This document shows, one piece after another, positions 49,417 to 58,409 of a DNA stretch of 64,000 nucleotides. The stretch is from Flavobacterium psychrolimnae (GTDB lineage Bacteria > Bacteroidota > Bacteroidia > Flavobacteriales > Flavobacteriaceae), in contig NZ_QNUX01000009.1 of the NCBI RefSeq assembly GCF_003312425.1, positions 1 to 64,000 of the forward strand, in the 5' to 3' direction. The notes below the pieces were generated by a model. The model searched no databases, was not told the origin of the DNA, and worked only from the letters and a program-made list of their open reading frames with translations. Each line of letters begins with the position of its first letter. Position 1 is the stretch's first letter. A program made the translations under genes and the position numbers.

Positions 49417-50070
49417 ATGATAAACCCTGATTTAATAGATAAAACGATTCTTTTTGTAAAAGAAAAATTAGAAAATGCCGAAGGCGGACACGACTGGTTC
49501 CATATCGAAAGAGTGTATAAAAATGCTCTTCTAATTTCAAAAAATGAAGTTTGTAACAGCGGAATAGTTCAATTAGGTGCTTTGCTTCATGATATTGCCG
49601 ACAGTAAGTTTCACGACGGCGATGAAACTGTTGGCCCAAGAATTGCCCGAGATTTTTTAGAATCGGAAAATGTTGATGAAGAAATCATCGCTCATGTGGT
49701 GAATATCATTGAAAACATCTCATACAAAGGCGGTAATTTCGAAAAGAAATTCTCATCAATAGAATTAGATGTGGTTCAGGATGCAGACCGTTTAGACGCG
49801 ATTGGCGCTATTGGAATTGCCAGAACATTCAATTACGGCGGATTTAAAAATAGAGCGCTATACAACCCTAATATCGCCCCAAATTCCAGTATGACCAAGG
49901 AGGAATACAAGAAGAACGATTCTCCAACGCTCAATCATTTTTATGAAAAGTTATTGCTTTTGAAAGATAAGATGAATACCCAAACCGGAAAACAAATTGC
50001 ACAAGAAAGACACCGTTACATGGAAGGATTTTTGGCGCAATTTTATGCGGAATGGGAAGGGGAGAAATAG
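49417..50070 (+). CDS. HD-domain phosphohydrolase
   Basis: A 217-residue cytoplasmic metal-dependent phosphohydrolase of the YpgQ/YedJ type. HD-domain ligands are visible: GGHDWFHIERVYKNALLISK (first His near 30), LGALLHDIADSKFHDGDETV (HD pair near 58-59) and VVQDADRLDAIGAIGIARTF (final Asp near 125). By family it may hydrolyse nucleotides, but the substrate is not deducible. It ends just before a region of GATTTTTGATT-type repeats. Confidence 0.92.
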   Translation: MINPDLIDKTILFVKEKLENAEGGHDWFHIERVYKNALLISKNEVCNSGIVQLGALLHDIADSKFHDGDETVGPRIARDFLESENVDEEIIAHVVNIIENISYKGGNFEKKFSSIELDVVQDADRLDAIGAIGIARTFNYGGFKNRALYNPNIAPNSSMTKEEYKKNDSPTLNHFYEKLLLLKDKMNTQTGKQIAQERHRYMEGFLAQFYAEWEGEK

Positions 50071-50176
50071 GATTTTTGATTGCGGATTAACGATTTTAAA
50101 TTTCAGATGTTTTTTCGATTGCTGATTTTTTAAATCAAAAATCAGTCCCGATAGCTATCGGGATTAATCAAAAATC
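50071..50176. repeat. GATTTTTGATT-word repeat with a perfect 18-bp palindrome
   Basis: The gap contains GGATTTTTGATTGCGGATTA, ATTGCTGATTTTTTAAATC and AATCAAAAATCTTAAATCGA words in both orientations. Within it TCCCGATAGCTATCGGGA (50146-50163) is a perfect palindrome. The same word family is found between hemF and hemB. Confidence 0.65.
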
Positions 50177-50581
50177 TTAAATCGAAATTCCTTTTTCTTT
50201 CATTTCAAGAATCACATCTGAAGCGTTTTTAAAAGTGGGCGCTTGCTCAATAATGGTTCCTACTCTTTTTTTATTGAGTTTAAAAGTGATATCATTCTCT
50301 GTCGTGAATAGCAAAGCGGTCAGAAACGGGTTATTCATATACGGAGCCAATACAATAAAAGCTTCATCTAGTGTATGAAAACTTTCTATTTCTTCAGTTT
50401 TGTAACGCGCCGTAATAGAAAGACTAAATACGTCATTTTCTAATAAAACGGGACGCACATAGATGTTTTTCAGTTCGGTATCACCAATAGTTTTGGCAAG
50501 TGTTAATTTGGCGTAAGTGTGGTTTTCGATGCTTTCTTTTACTTTTCCCCAGAAAAGTGCAAATACAGGTTGGAAGGACAT
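50177..50581 (-). CDS. Conserved hypothetical protein
   Basis: A 134-residue, apparently soluble protein with no signal peptide and mixed alpha/beta composition. Recognisable words are FQPVFALFWGKVKESIENHT (helical start), LKNIYVRPVLLENDVFSLSI, HTLDEAFIVLAPYMNNPFLT and TFKLNKKRVGTIIEQAPTF. I do not recognise the family. It stands alone, converges on the HD gene, and has a TAnnTTTG box 44 bases upstream. Confidence 0.75.
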   Translation of the reverse strand: MSFQPVFALFWGKVKESIENHTYAKLTLAKTIGDTELKNIYVRPVLLENDVFSLSITARYKTEEIESFHTLDEAFIVLAPYMNNPFLTALLFTTENDITFKLNKKRVGTIIEQAPTFKNASDVILEMKEKGISI

Positions 50582-50624
50582 AAGTTTAATTTTAGATGAT
50601 GTGTTATATTCCGAAACGGGTCTG

Positions 50625-50632
50625 CAAAATTA
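50625..50632 (-). promoter_or_regulatory. Putative -7 promoter box of the hypothetical gene at 50.2-50.6 kb
   Basis: Reverse-strand TAATTTTG, a match to TAnnTTTG, 44 bases upstream of the ATG. Confidence 0.35.
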
Positions 50633-50696
50633 AGTGTTGTAAATCAAACAATCTCTTTTTGAGGAAAGATTATTTTAAAGGATACTACTTGTAACT

Positions 50697-50724
50697 AAAA
50701 AGAGAACCAATGTGGCTCTCTTTT
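50697..50724 (-). terminator. Terminator of the hemH-to-enoyl-CoA-hydratase operon
   Basis: AAAGAGAACC pairs with GGCTCTCTTT (one mismatch); on the reverse strand a T-run follows. It lies 5 bases past the enoyl-CoA hydratase stop. Confidence 0.7.
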
Positions 50725-50728
50725 GTTA

Positions 50729-51511
50729 TTATTTTCCAGTAAACACTGCTTTTCTTTTCTCTAAGAAAGCTGTTGTCCCTTCTTTAAAATCTTCTGTTCC
50801 AAAGCATTTTCCGAAGGCTTTTATTTCGGCTTCATAGCCATTTTTTCCTTCTTTGAAATTAGCATTGACAGCTTTTATAGCTTTGCCAATAGCATATGGA
50901 GAGTTCTTCATTATTTTATTCGCCACACTTACACAGTAGTCTAAAAGTTCGGCTTCAGGAACTACGTGATTCACTAGTCCGGTTCTGTAAGCGTCCTGCG
51001 CCGTTACCATTCCTGCGGTCATAATCATTTCCATCGCGCGTCCTTTTCCTATCAATTGTGGCAAACGTTGTGTTCCTCCGTAACCCGGAATTACGCCCAG
51101 TGAAACTTCAGGCAATCCCATTTTTGCATTTTCTGAAGCGACTCTGAAATGACAGGCCATCGCTAATTCTAATCCGCCACCCAATGCAAAACCATTAACT
51201 GCGGCAATTACTGGAGTTTTTAAATTTTCTATGAAATCAAATAATTTTTCTTGCCCTTCTGCTGCTAATTGCGTTCCTTCCTCAATCGAGAAATGAGCAA
51301 ATTCTGAAATATCAGCACCGGCTACAAACGCTTTTTCACCGCTTCCTGTTAAAATAATAACACGAATTTCAGCATTTTTCCCTAAGTTTTTAAACGCTTT
51401 GTTCAAATCAGAAATCGTCGCAACATTCAATGCATTTAGTTTTGTAGGACGATTAATGGTAATCGTAGCAATGTTATTTTCGGTTGTAATTAATATATTT
51501 TCGTAATTCAT
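50729..51511 (-). CDS. Enoyl-CoA hydratase/isomerase family protein
   Basis: A 260-residue crotonase-fold enzyme, with the oxyanion-hole segment GEKAFVAGADISEFAHFSIE and the signature VIAAVNGFALGGGLELAMAC, then PEVSLGVIPGYGGTQRLPQL. The catalytic Glu equivalents in GGGLELA and LPEVSLG are present, so hydratase activity (for example on crotonyl-CoA) is plausible. It begins 10 bases after the histidine kinase gene and is the last gene of a reverse-strand operon that begins with heme genes; no functional link to heme is obvious. Confidence 0.92.
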   Translation of the reverse strand: MNYENILITTENNIATITINRPTKLNALNVATISDLNKAFKNLGKNAEIRVIILTGSGEKAFVAGADISEFAHFSIEEGTQLAAEGQEKLFDFIENLKTPVIAAVNGFALGGGLELAMACHFRVASENAKMGLPEVSLGVIPGYGGTQRLPQLIGKGRAMEMIMTAGMVTAQDAYRTGLVNHVVPEAELLDYCVSVANKIMKNSPYAIGKAIKAVNANFKEGKNGYEAEIKAFGKCFGTEDFKEGTTAFLEKRKAVFTGK

Positions 51512-51521
51512 AATTGTAATT

Positions 51522-52994
51522 TTAAGAGTTAATTATTGGAAGCGAAACTGTAAAAGTAGTTCCTTTTCCAAATTCAGTTTCAAAGGTAATCGTTCCTTTA
51601 TAATTTTCGATAATGTTTTTTATAATTCCAAGACCAAGACCCATTCCGCTGCTTTTGGTGGTAAATTTAGGTTCGAATATGCGGTCAATGTCTTTAGGCT
51701 GAATCCCAATTCCGTTGTCAGAAACCGTAATTAATACATTGTTTTCCTCTTTTTTGATACGTACCACCACCGATTTAATTTCCTGGTGTTCTGGAATAGA
51801 CTGAATGGCATTCTTTGCTAAATTTGTAATGATTCGAATGAGTTGTGTTCTGTCAATTTTCGAAATAATTTCGGGAGAATCACTTTGGAAAACAATGTAA
51901 TCCTCGTTAAATATATCCATGGCCAGCTCTACAACAGCTACCACATTCAAGGTTTCATTTTGCTGCGCTGGCATCGATGCAAAATTTGAAAAAGCTGAAG
52001 CTACTGCACTCATAGTGTCAATTTGTTGAATCAACGTTTCCGAGAAGTCGTTCATTTTCTGTTTTACATTAGGATCAGTCGGATCAAATTTTCGCTGAAA
52101 ACTCTGAACCGTTAAACGCATTGGCGTAAGCGGATTCTTGATCTCATGCGCCACTTGTTTCGCCATTTCGCGCCAAGCTTCCTCACGTTCGCTCTGTGCT
52201 AATTTGATGGCACTTTTTTCCAGTTCATCCACCATCCCGTTGTACGCTTTTATCAAAAGATTTATTTCCTTACTGTTGGCTTCTAAAACAATTTTCTCGT
52301 TTTTTTGGTTCAAACTCGTTTCACTCAACTTATCTGAAATGGTCTTTAATGATTTTGTAATGTAGGACGACAGGAAGTAGGCAAGGGCAAAAGCCATAAG
52401 AAGCATGAAAGTATACACTTGTCCAAGACGAATCAAGAAACTCTTGAGTTCGTTTTCATAATAGCCATCGTCTTCTACATAAGGCAGGTTTAAGATTCCC
52501 AGTGGTTTGAATTTATCATCTTTAATCTGGCTGAAAGCAGAACGGTTCTTTTTGCCATCGATAGTTTTAATGTCCACGTATCTTTTTTCGATAGAGGAAC
52601 GAACCAGCTTTAAAATATATTTTGGAATTGGAGGCGCTACTTTATCAACAGAAAAGGATTCCTTAGAGGATTTCAACAACTTTCCGTCTAAGCTGTAAAT
52701 ATTGATTTCGATATTGTGAATGTGGGCTAACTCATGAATTTTATCCTTAAAAATTAAATCCAAATTTCCCGAGGTCAGCGGATAAGTCGTTGTTGAAAGG
52801 ATGAAGTTAATGTGCTGTTTTACTGCATTTTCATTACGTACCAGACGTTCTTGGTGGTATTCTTTGGCTTCGTTTTTAAATTGGATGATTGAAATGGAAG
52901 CTAGTATTACAGAAGCCATTAATATCAATACAATCATCGAAAGGAAAATCCTGATTCGTAAAGAAAGCATTGCTATTTTGAAACTTTTGAACAT
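51522..52994 (-). CDS. Sensor histidine kinase, orphan
   Basis: A 490-residue NtrY-like membrane kinase with TM1 at about 13-35 (IRIFLSMIVLILMASVILAS), an external sensor region (about 36-195) and TM2 at about 197-217. HAMP follows to about 265. The HisKA H-box is EMAKQVAHEIKNPLTPMRLT (phospho-His near 281), and HATPase_c has N-box LAKNAIQSIPE, VSDNGIGIQPKDIDRIFEPK and GMGLGLGIIKNI. No response-regulator gene is adjacent. It lies 2 bases after hemJ and 10 before the hydratase gene, so it is co-transcribed with heme genes. The exact start among several Met codons is uncertain. Confidence 0.93.
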   Translation of the reverse strand: MFKSFKIAMLSLRIRIFLSMIVLILMASVILASISIIQFKNEAKEYHQERLVRNENAVKQHINFILSTTTYPLTSGNLDLIFKDKIHELAHIHNIEINIYSLDGKLLKSSKESFSVDKVAPPIPKYILKLVRSSIEKRYVDIKTIDGKKNRSAFSQIKDDKFKPLGILNLPYVEDDGYYENELKSFLIRLGQVYTFMLLMAFALAYFLSSYITKSLKTISDKLSETSLNQKNEKIVLEANSKEINLLIKAYNGMVDELEKSAIKLAQSEREEAWREMAKQVAHEIKNPLTPMRLTVQSFQRKFDPTDPNVKQKMNDFSETLIQQIDTMSAVASAFSNFASMPAQQNETLNVVAVVELAMDIFNEDYIVFQSDSPEIISKIDRTQLIRIITNLAKNAIQSIPEHQEIKSVVVRIKKEENNVLITVSDNGIGIQPKDIDRIFEPKFTTKSSGMGLGLGIIKNIIENYKGTITFETEFGKGTTFTVSLPIINS

Positions 52995-52996
52995 AT

Positions 52997-53551
52997 TTAT
53001 GATTGATTTCTTTCTCTAATTCTTTTATAAAATTTAAAACCAAGCATTATCAAAATGGAAAATAAGAAAATCCCAATAACGCCATAAATCCAGTTAACGG
53101 CATTTTTTAAAATTACTAAGAAAACCACAGCAAACAGGATAATAGTTGCGCCTTCGTTCCACAACCGCATGAAAGTAGTTGTGTATTTTACCTCGTCATT
53201 TTGCAATTGCTTAAATATTTGTTGGCATTTTGCATGGTATAAATACAACGCAAATACAAAGCCAAGTTTTACGTGCATCCAAGGCATTTTTAACCACGCT
53301 TGCCCTAAATCCGTGAAAAATAACATCCAAAAAGCGAAAATACTCGCTAAAACTGCTGAAGGCCAAGTGATAATGTACCAAAGACGGTAAGTCATTATTT
53401 TGTATTGTTTTTGAAGAATTTCTTTCTCTGGCGAAGGCTTATCTGCTGCTTCTATTTGGTAAACGAATAAGCGCACAATGTAAAATAATCCTGCAAACCA
53501 TGTGATTACAAAGATGAGGTGTAAGGATTTAAGGTAATTATAGTATTCCAT
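52997..53551 (-). CDS. hemJ: HemJ-type protoporphyrinogen IX oxidase (CopD/UPF0093 family)
   Basis: A 184-residue integral membrane protein, about 4-5 helices, with conserved His residues in YLKSLHLIFVITWFAGLFYI and MPWMHVKLGFVFALYLYHAK. RLWYIITWPSAVL and RLWNEGATIILFAVVF follow. The family oxidises protoporphyrinogen IX to protoporphyrin IX. This matches the context: hemH (ferrochelatase, the next step) is in the same operon. It overlaps the MATE gene by 14 bases and is 2 bases from the kinase gene. CopD-like copper proteins share this fold, so hemJ is supported by context. Confidence 0.88.
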   Translation of the reverse strand: MEYYNYLKSLHLIFVITWFAGLFYIVRLFVYQIEAADKPSPEKEILQKQYKIMTYRLWYIITWPSAVLASIFAFWMLFFTDLGQAWLKMPWMHVKLGFVFALYLYHAKCQQIFKQLQNDEVKYTTTFMRLWNEGATIILFAVVFLVILKNAVNWIYGVIGIFLFSILIMLGFKFYKRIRERNQS

Positions 53552-54893
53552 CGTTAGTTTGAATCAGTTTTGTGTTCATTTCTTTTTTTAGAAAATAGCC
53601 AGTCAATAGTGTTGATAAAATATCAGCAATTGGGAATGCAATCCACACTCCAAAAATACCTAAAAAATTTGGTAGAATCAGCACTAACGGAATTAGGAAA
53701 AATCCTTGTTTGCTTAAGGTCAAAAGCAATGCTTTTTTTGCCTTTCCCGCCGCTTGAAAATAAGCTGCACCAATTAACTGTACCGCTATGATTGGCGAAG
53801 CCGCAAAAACCCAACGCAACGCTTCGGGGGTTTCTGTAATTACTTTAAGGTCTGTAGTGAAAACGGCGACGATAGGTTTGGCAAAAATTAGAATTACCAC
53901 AAAAATCAGCGAGGCTAGAATGGCGGCATATTTTATCGACAGTTGTACACTTTCTTTGACTCTTTCATAATTTCCAGCACCGTAATTAAAACCTGCGATG
54001 GGCAAGAATCCTTGTGTGATTCCCAGAATTGGGAATAAGGCAAACATCAACATTCGGCTGATAATCCCATAAATAGCAACGGAATGTTCACCACCATAAG
54101 TATATAAAGTATGATTCAGGATTATCGCTAAAATACTCACGACTCCTTGTCTTGAAAAAGTCACAAAACTCAATTCGGATATTTCCTTTACAATAGGAAT
54201 GTTGAATTTGAAATGCCTGGCTTTTAGTTGTAGCTCACTTTTAAAATAAAAAAACCAAAACACGAATAAAAAGCAGGTAAAATAGGATATAGCTGTCGCC
54301 AAAGCAGCGCCAAACATTCCTAAATTGAGGTATTTTATAAAAATAATATCTAGTAAAATATTTATAAATGCGGGGATAATCATGGCGACCATCGCAAACT
54401 TTGCTTTGCCCTCGGCCCGAATCACGTTGTTCCCCATCATACAAAGTGCCAAGAACGGAACGCTTATAATTATGGGGATAAAAAATTCTTTTGCAGGTTC
54501 CATTATGGCTCCTTTCGCACCAAAAAGCATCAGCATTTCGTCGCTGAAAAAAAGACCAAATAGCACGAAAACTGATGCCAATAAAAAAGTCATCATGATT
54601 TGATTGCCAAAGGTATGCAATGCTTTTTCCTTATGATTGGCTCCCAATGCTCGGGAAAGTACAGAGCCTCCGCCCACGCCAATCGCCATTCCCAAAGAAG
54701 AAATCAAAAAGGTGATGGGCAAAACTACGGTTACCGCCGCAATAGCCAAAGAACCAATCCATTGCCCAACAAATATGGTATCAATTAGAATATTAACCGA
54801 CATGAATAAAATTCCAATAGAAGAGGGAACGGCTTGTTTTATCAAGAGTTTTTTGATGTCCTGAGTTCCTAACTCATCGGCGGTAACAGCCAT
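53538..54893 (-). CDS. MATE-family efflux transporter
   Basis: A 451-residue protein with about 12 membrane helices. Characteristic stretches: PSSIGILFMSVNILIDTIFV, GQWIGSLAIAAVTVVLPITF, GVGGGSVLSRALGANHKEKA and LPIAGFNYGAGNYERVKESV. MATE transporters export drugs or metabolites using Na+ or H+ gradients. It directly follows hemH (adjacent bases, 54893/54894) and overlaps hemJ by 14 bases, which is notable and could suggest handling of a heme-pathway compound. The substrate is otherwise unknown. Confidence 0.92.
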   Translation of the reverse strand: MAVTADELGTQDIKKLLIKQAVPSSIGILFMSVNILIDTIFVGQWIGSLAIAAVTVVLPITFLISSLGMAIGVGGGSVLSRALGANHKEKALHTFGNQIMMTFLLASVFVLFGLFFSDEMLMLFGAKGAIMEPAKEFFIPIIISVPFLALCMMGNNVIRAEGKAKFAMVAMIIPAFINILLDIIFIKYLNLGMFGAALATAISYFTCFLFVFWFFYFKSELQLKARHFKFNIPIVKEISELSFVTFSRQGVVSILAIILNHTLYTYGGEHSVAIYGIISRMLMFALFPILGITQGFLPIAGFNYGAGNYERVKESVQLSIKYAAILASLIFVVILIFAKPIVAVFTTDLKVITETPEALRWVFAASPIIAVQLIGAAYFQAAGKAKKALLLTLSKQGFFLIPLVLILPNFLGIFGVWIAFPIADILSTLLTGYFLKKEMNTKLIQTNDGIL

Positions 54894-55949
54894 TTAAGCG
54901 TTTATTTTTTCAGAGTCAACTTTAACGGATGAAGAAGCGTTGGACCAATTTGAAATCCAGCTACCTACTGTTTTACACCAATCGTCACTGTCATTTAAAC
55001 ATGGAATTGCCAAGAATTCTTCACCACCATGAGCTTTAAATTCATGATTGGCTTCCATGGCAATTTCTTCTAAAGTCTCCAAACAATCGGATACGAAAGC
55101 AGGTGTTACAACAGCAAGTTTTTTAATTCCTTTTTCAGGCATTTTGTTCACTTCCACATCCGTGTAAGGCGTCAACCATTTGTCTCCCGCTAAGCGCGAT
55201 TGAAAAGTCTGGCTGTATTTTCCTTCTGGAATTCCCAGTAATTTTACCACTTGTTTGGTCGTTTCATAACATTGGTGACGGTAACAAAATTCATGTGCCG
55301 GTGAAGGCGTGTTGCAACAAGATCCGTCAATTTTACAATGTGATTTGGTGATATCTGTCTTGCGAATATGACGCTCCGGAATTCCGTGGTACGAGAATAA
55401 TAAATGATCGTAATCAAAACCTTCTAAATGACCTTTGATAGAATCGGCAAGGTTTTTTATATAATCGGGTTTGTTGTAAAAGGCAGGAACTATCGTGAAT
55501 TTCATTTCCGGGAAATGCTTTTTACGCAATTCTTCAGCCAATTCCAGAATGGTAGTAGTTGAAGCCATAGCGTGTTGCGGATACAATGGGAAAAGCAGCA
55601 CTTCATTTACGCCTTTATCATGTAATTCTTGTAAACCGGACAATAAAGATGGATTTCCGTAACGCATCGCTAAGGAAACGGGAATATCAACTAATTGCTT
55701 TACTTTGGCGTGCATTCTTTTGGAAATAACGACAAGTGGAGAACCTTCGTCCCACCATATTTTTGCGTAAGCGGCAGCTGATTTTTTAGGTCTTGTTTGT
55801 AAAATTATTCCACGAACTAATAATGCCCGTAACAAAAACGGAACGTCAATTACATATTTGTCCATTAAAAATTCGTCTAAATACGGTTTTACATCTTTAG
55901 CAGTTGGACTTTCCGGGGAACCTAAATTAACTAATAATACACCTTTCAT
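54894..55949 (-). CDS. hemH: Ferrochelatase
   Basis: Inserts ferrous iron into protoporphyrin IX, the last step of heme synthesis. The 351 residues include KGVLLVNLGSPESPTAKDVK, the active-site His segment LLFSYHGIPERHIRKTD and TPYTDVEVNKMPEKGIKKLA. Cys residues in CKIDGSCCNTPS and FCYRHQCYE may bind an Fe-S cluster, as in some ferrochelatases. The frame begins at 55970, but MKGVLLVNLG at 55949 is the family start, and a TACTTTTG promoter box (55970-55977) overlaps the longer frame. First gene of a five-gene operon. Confidence 0.96.
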   Translation of the reverse strand: MKGVLLVNLGSPESPTAKDVKPYLDEFLMDKYVIDVPFLLRALLVRGIILQTRPKKSAAAYAKIWWDEGSPLVVISKRMHAKVKQLVDIPVSLAMRYGNPSLLSGLQELHDKGVNEVLLFPLYPQHAMASTTTILELAEELRKKHFPEMKFTIVPAFYNKPDYIKNLADSIKGHLEGFDYDHLLFSYHGIPERHIRKTDITKSHCKIDGSCCNTPSPAHEFCYRHQCYETTKQVVKLLGIPEGKYSQTFQSRLAGDKWLTPYTDVEVNKMPEKGIKKLAVVTPAFVSDCLETLEEIAMEANHEFKAHGGEEFLAIPCLNDSDDWCKTVGSWISNWSNASSSVKVDSEKINA

Positions 55950-55969
55950 GTTGTCTTTTTTTGTTGGCA

Positions 55970-55977
55970 CAAAAGTA
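55970..55977 (-). promoter_or_regulatory. Putative -7 promoter box of the hemH operon
   Basis: Reverse-strand TACTTTTG, a match to TAnnTTTG, 20 bases upstream of the hemH ATG (55949). Confidence 0.5.
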
Positions 55978-56048
55978 AATAAACTTACTTTTTTATAAAT
56001 TGCGATTAACTATTTTTTATTTATTGTTTAATATAAGAAATCAATTGT

Positions 56049-56924
56049 TTACTGCATATTTGGGTTGATTGACATCAAATATTTCTTTGGCGTAGTGGCA
56101 AATTTCTTTTTGAATGCCGCTATAAAATGACTTCCGGTGCTGTAACCAATTTTCAATCCTACTTCATTTACATTATAGGAACCGCTATCGAGTAATTTTC
56201 GGGCAAAATCCATTTTGTAGTCAAATAGAAAACCATAAACCGTATCACCATAAATTTGTTTGAAACCCATTTTTAGTTTCTTTAAATTCAAACCTATTTC
56301 ATCTGCTAATTCTTGTAGTCCGGGCGGTTCAGCCATGTTGGCAATAATGATTTCTTTGGCTTTTCTAATCTTCATTACATTGTCTTCGTCTATTAAAAAC
56401 GGACATTGTTCTGCATTTGGATCTTCGGTTCTATTGAAATACAAACTCAGTAATTCGTATCCTTTTCCTTTATAATACAGGTTTTTTATCGACGGATGTA
56501 AGCTATAATGGAACAGTTGAGACAAAACAATTGCCATCGAAGGGCTGATATTTCCTTCGTTATAATATTTTTTGTCCTTATTATCAGCGCTTAAAAAAGT
56601 AATATAATCCGCCTCTGTCGAAAACAAAGCATGAAACTTTTTGATAGAAATAATCACCGATATCACCCAGGAATTTGGCGCTAATTCCAGATTCAAAGGC
56701 AGTTCCTTTTGTGGATTGTATAAAAGCAATGATTTCTCCTCTTTCAGTTCTAATGCATAGTTTCCTTGATTAAAGATAAATTTTGCATTTCCTTTTAATC
56801 CAAAATGAAACTGAATCAATCCACTGCTCACTTCACGTTGGGCTTGAAAGGCATCGGTGCCGTCATTCTGAAAGCGAATTAAGGTAAAGTCATCTTCAAT
56901 TTTTATGATTTCTTGAGAACCCAT
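56049..56924 (-). CDS. AraC-family transcriptional regulator
   Basis: A 291-residue regulator. The N-terminal ligand-binding half (about 1-180) has FTLIRFQNDGTDAFQAQREV and LIQFHFGLKGNAKF, and the C-terminal pair of HTH motifs covers about 195-288 (LQELADEIGLNLKKLKMGFK; YNVNEVGLKIGYSTGSHFIA; AFKKKFATTPKKYL). This layout resembles the PchR subgroup that senses siderophores or heme-related ligands. It sits between the divergent hemA and the hemH operon, so regulation of heme genes is a reasonable inference. The ligand is unknown. Confidence 0.92.
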   Translation of the reverse strand: MGSQEIIKIEDDFTLIRFQNDGTDAFQAQREVSSGLIQFHFGLKGNAKFIFNQGNYALELKEEKSLLLYNPQKELPLNLELAPNSWVISVIISIKKFHALFSTEADYITFLSADNKDKKYYNEGNISPSMAIVLSQLFHYSLHPSIKNLYYKGKGYELLSLYFNRTEDPNAEQCPFLIDEDNVMKIRKAKEIIIANMAEPPGLQELADEIGLNLKKLKMGFKQIYGDTVYGFLFDYKMDFARKLLDSGSYNVNEVGLKIGYSTGSHFIAAFKKKFATTPKKYLMSINPNMQ

Positions 56925-57119
56925 AGCGATGTTTTTTTAACGTAAAAATGATAATTATCAGGTTGTTTTATTTAGAAACGCTCTAAATAAGGCGATTAAA
57001 ATAACCTGTTTCTGCTACAAAAATAAGGGTTTTTATAATAAAACAACGATTTAAAACCAAAAAATCACATAGCGATACAAAAAGTACTTCTAGCGTTACT
57101 TTTATAAATAGTATAGTTC

Positions 57120-57127
57120 TAATTTTG
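57120..57127 (+). promoter_or_regulatory. Putative -7 promoter box of the hemA operon
   Basis: TAATTTTG, a match to TAnnTTTG, 25 bases before the hemA ATG. A small hairpin CACTTT/AAAGTG lies just 3' of it (57131-57147), close to the ribosome-binding region. Confidence 0.45.
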
Positions 57128-57152
57128 TTTCACTTTCTGGAAAAGTGCAAAT

Positions 57153-58409
57153 ATGGAAAACAATAACACATCAAAGCATCATTATTTTTACTCCGTTGGA
57201 TTGAGCTATAAAAAAGCTGATGCTGAGATTAGAGGTAAATTTAGTTTAGATGCTACTGCAAAAACCCGTTTACTGGAACAAGCAAAGAGTGAAGGTATAG
57301 AGAGTTTAATCGTCACTTCGACCTGCAACCGTACTGAAATTTATGGTTTTGCAGAACACCCTTTTCAATTAATAAAACTGATTTGTGAAAACAGTCAAGG
57401 TTCCGTTGAAGAATTTCAAAAAGTAGGATTTGTATATAAAAATCAAGAAGCGATCAGTCATATGTTTCGTGTAGGAACAGGTTTAGACAGTCAGATTCTA
57501 GGTGATTTCGAAATTATTTCTCAAATAAAAACCAGTTTTAGTCAATCAAAATCTTTTGGTTTAGCCAATGCCTTTATGGAAAGATTGGTGAATGCAGTCA
57601 TTCAAGCCAGCAAAAAGATAAAAACAGACACGGAAATTAGTTCTGGAGCCACTTCGGTTTCTTTTGCTTCAGTGCAATATATTATCAAGAATGTAGAAGA
57701 CATTGGAAACAAAAATATTCTATTGTTTGGTACAGGAAAAATTGGTAGAAATACCTGTGAAAATTTAGTAAAACATACTAAAAATGAGCACATTACTTTG
57801 ATTAACAGAACTAAAGATAAGGCGGAAAAGTTAGCAGGAAAACTGAATTTAATTGTAAAAGATTATTCAGAACTGCATCTGGAATTGCAAAAAGCAGATG
57901 TTGTTGTTGTTGCTACCGGAGCGCAAAATCCAACTATTGATAAAGCAATTCTGAATCTGAAAAAACCATTGTTGATTTTGGATTTATCTATTCCAAAAAA
58001 TGTAAATGAAGATGTTCTGGATTTAGAAGGGGTTACGCTTATTCATATGGATTATTTGTCCCAAATGACAGATGAAACTTTAGAAAATAGAAAAAAACAT
58101 ATTCCTGCAGCGGAAGCTATAATCGAAGAAATAAAAGAAGAATTTAATATTTGGACCAAAGGCAGAAAATTTGCTCCTACTATTAATGCTTTGAAAGCAA
58201 AACTGAATGCCATAAAAAACTCAGAATTGGATTTCCAAAGCAGAAAGATTTCAAATTTTAATGAAGAACAGGCTGAAATTATCAGTGCCAGAATTATCCA
58301 AAAAATAACAACTCACTTTGCCAATCATTTGAAAGACGACGATACTATGGTAGACGAAAGTATTGAATGGATTGAGAAAGTTTTCAAAATAGGAGCTACC
58401 GTAAGATAA
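57153..58409 (+). CDS. hemA: Glutamyl-tRNA reductase
   Basis: Reduces glutamyl-tRNA to glutamate-1-semialdehyde, the committed step of C5 heme synthesis. The 418 residues show VTSTCNRTEIYGFAEH (catalytic Cys near 57), GTGLDSQILGDFEIISQIKT, TDTEISSGATSVSFASVQYI, the NADPH-binding LLFGTGKIGRNTCENLV and the C-terminal dimerisation helices. The first gene of a forward operon with hemC (1-base overlap, TAATG). Divergent from an AraC regulator; a small hairpin precedes the ATG. Confidence 0.97.
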   Translation: MENNNTSKHHYFYSVGLSYKKADAEIRGKFSLDATAKTRLLEQAKSEGIESLIVTSTCNRTEIYGFAEHPFQLIKLICENSQGSVEEFQKVGFVYKNQEAISHMFRVGTGLDSQILGDFEIISQIKTSFSQSKSFGLANAFMERLVNAVIQASKKIKTDTEISSGATSVSFASVQYIIKNVEDIGNKNILLFGTGKIGRNTCENLVKHTKNEHITLINRTKDKAEKLAGKLNLIVKDYSELHLELQKADVVVVATGAQNPTIDKAILNLKKPLLILDLSIPKNVNEDVLDLEGVTLIHMDYLSQMTDETLENRKKHIPAAEAIIEEIKEEFNIWTKGRKFAPTINALKAKLNAIKNSELDFQSRKISNFNEEQAEIISARIIQKITTHFANHLKDDDTMVDESIEWIEKVFKIGATVR

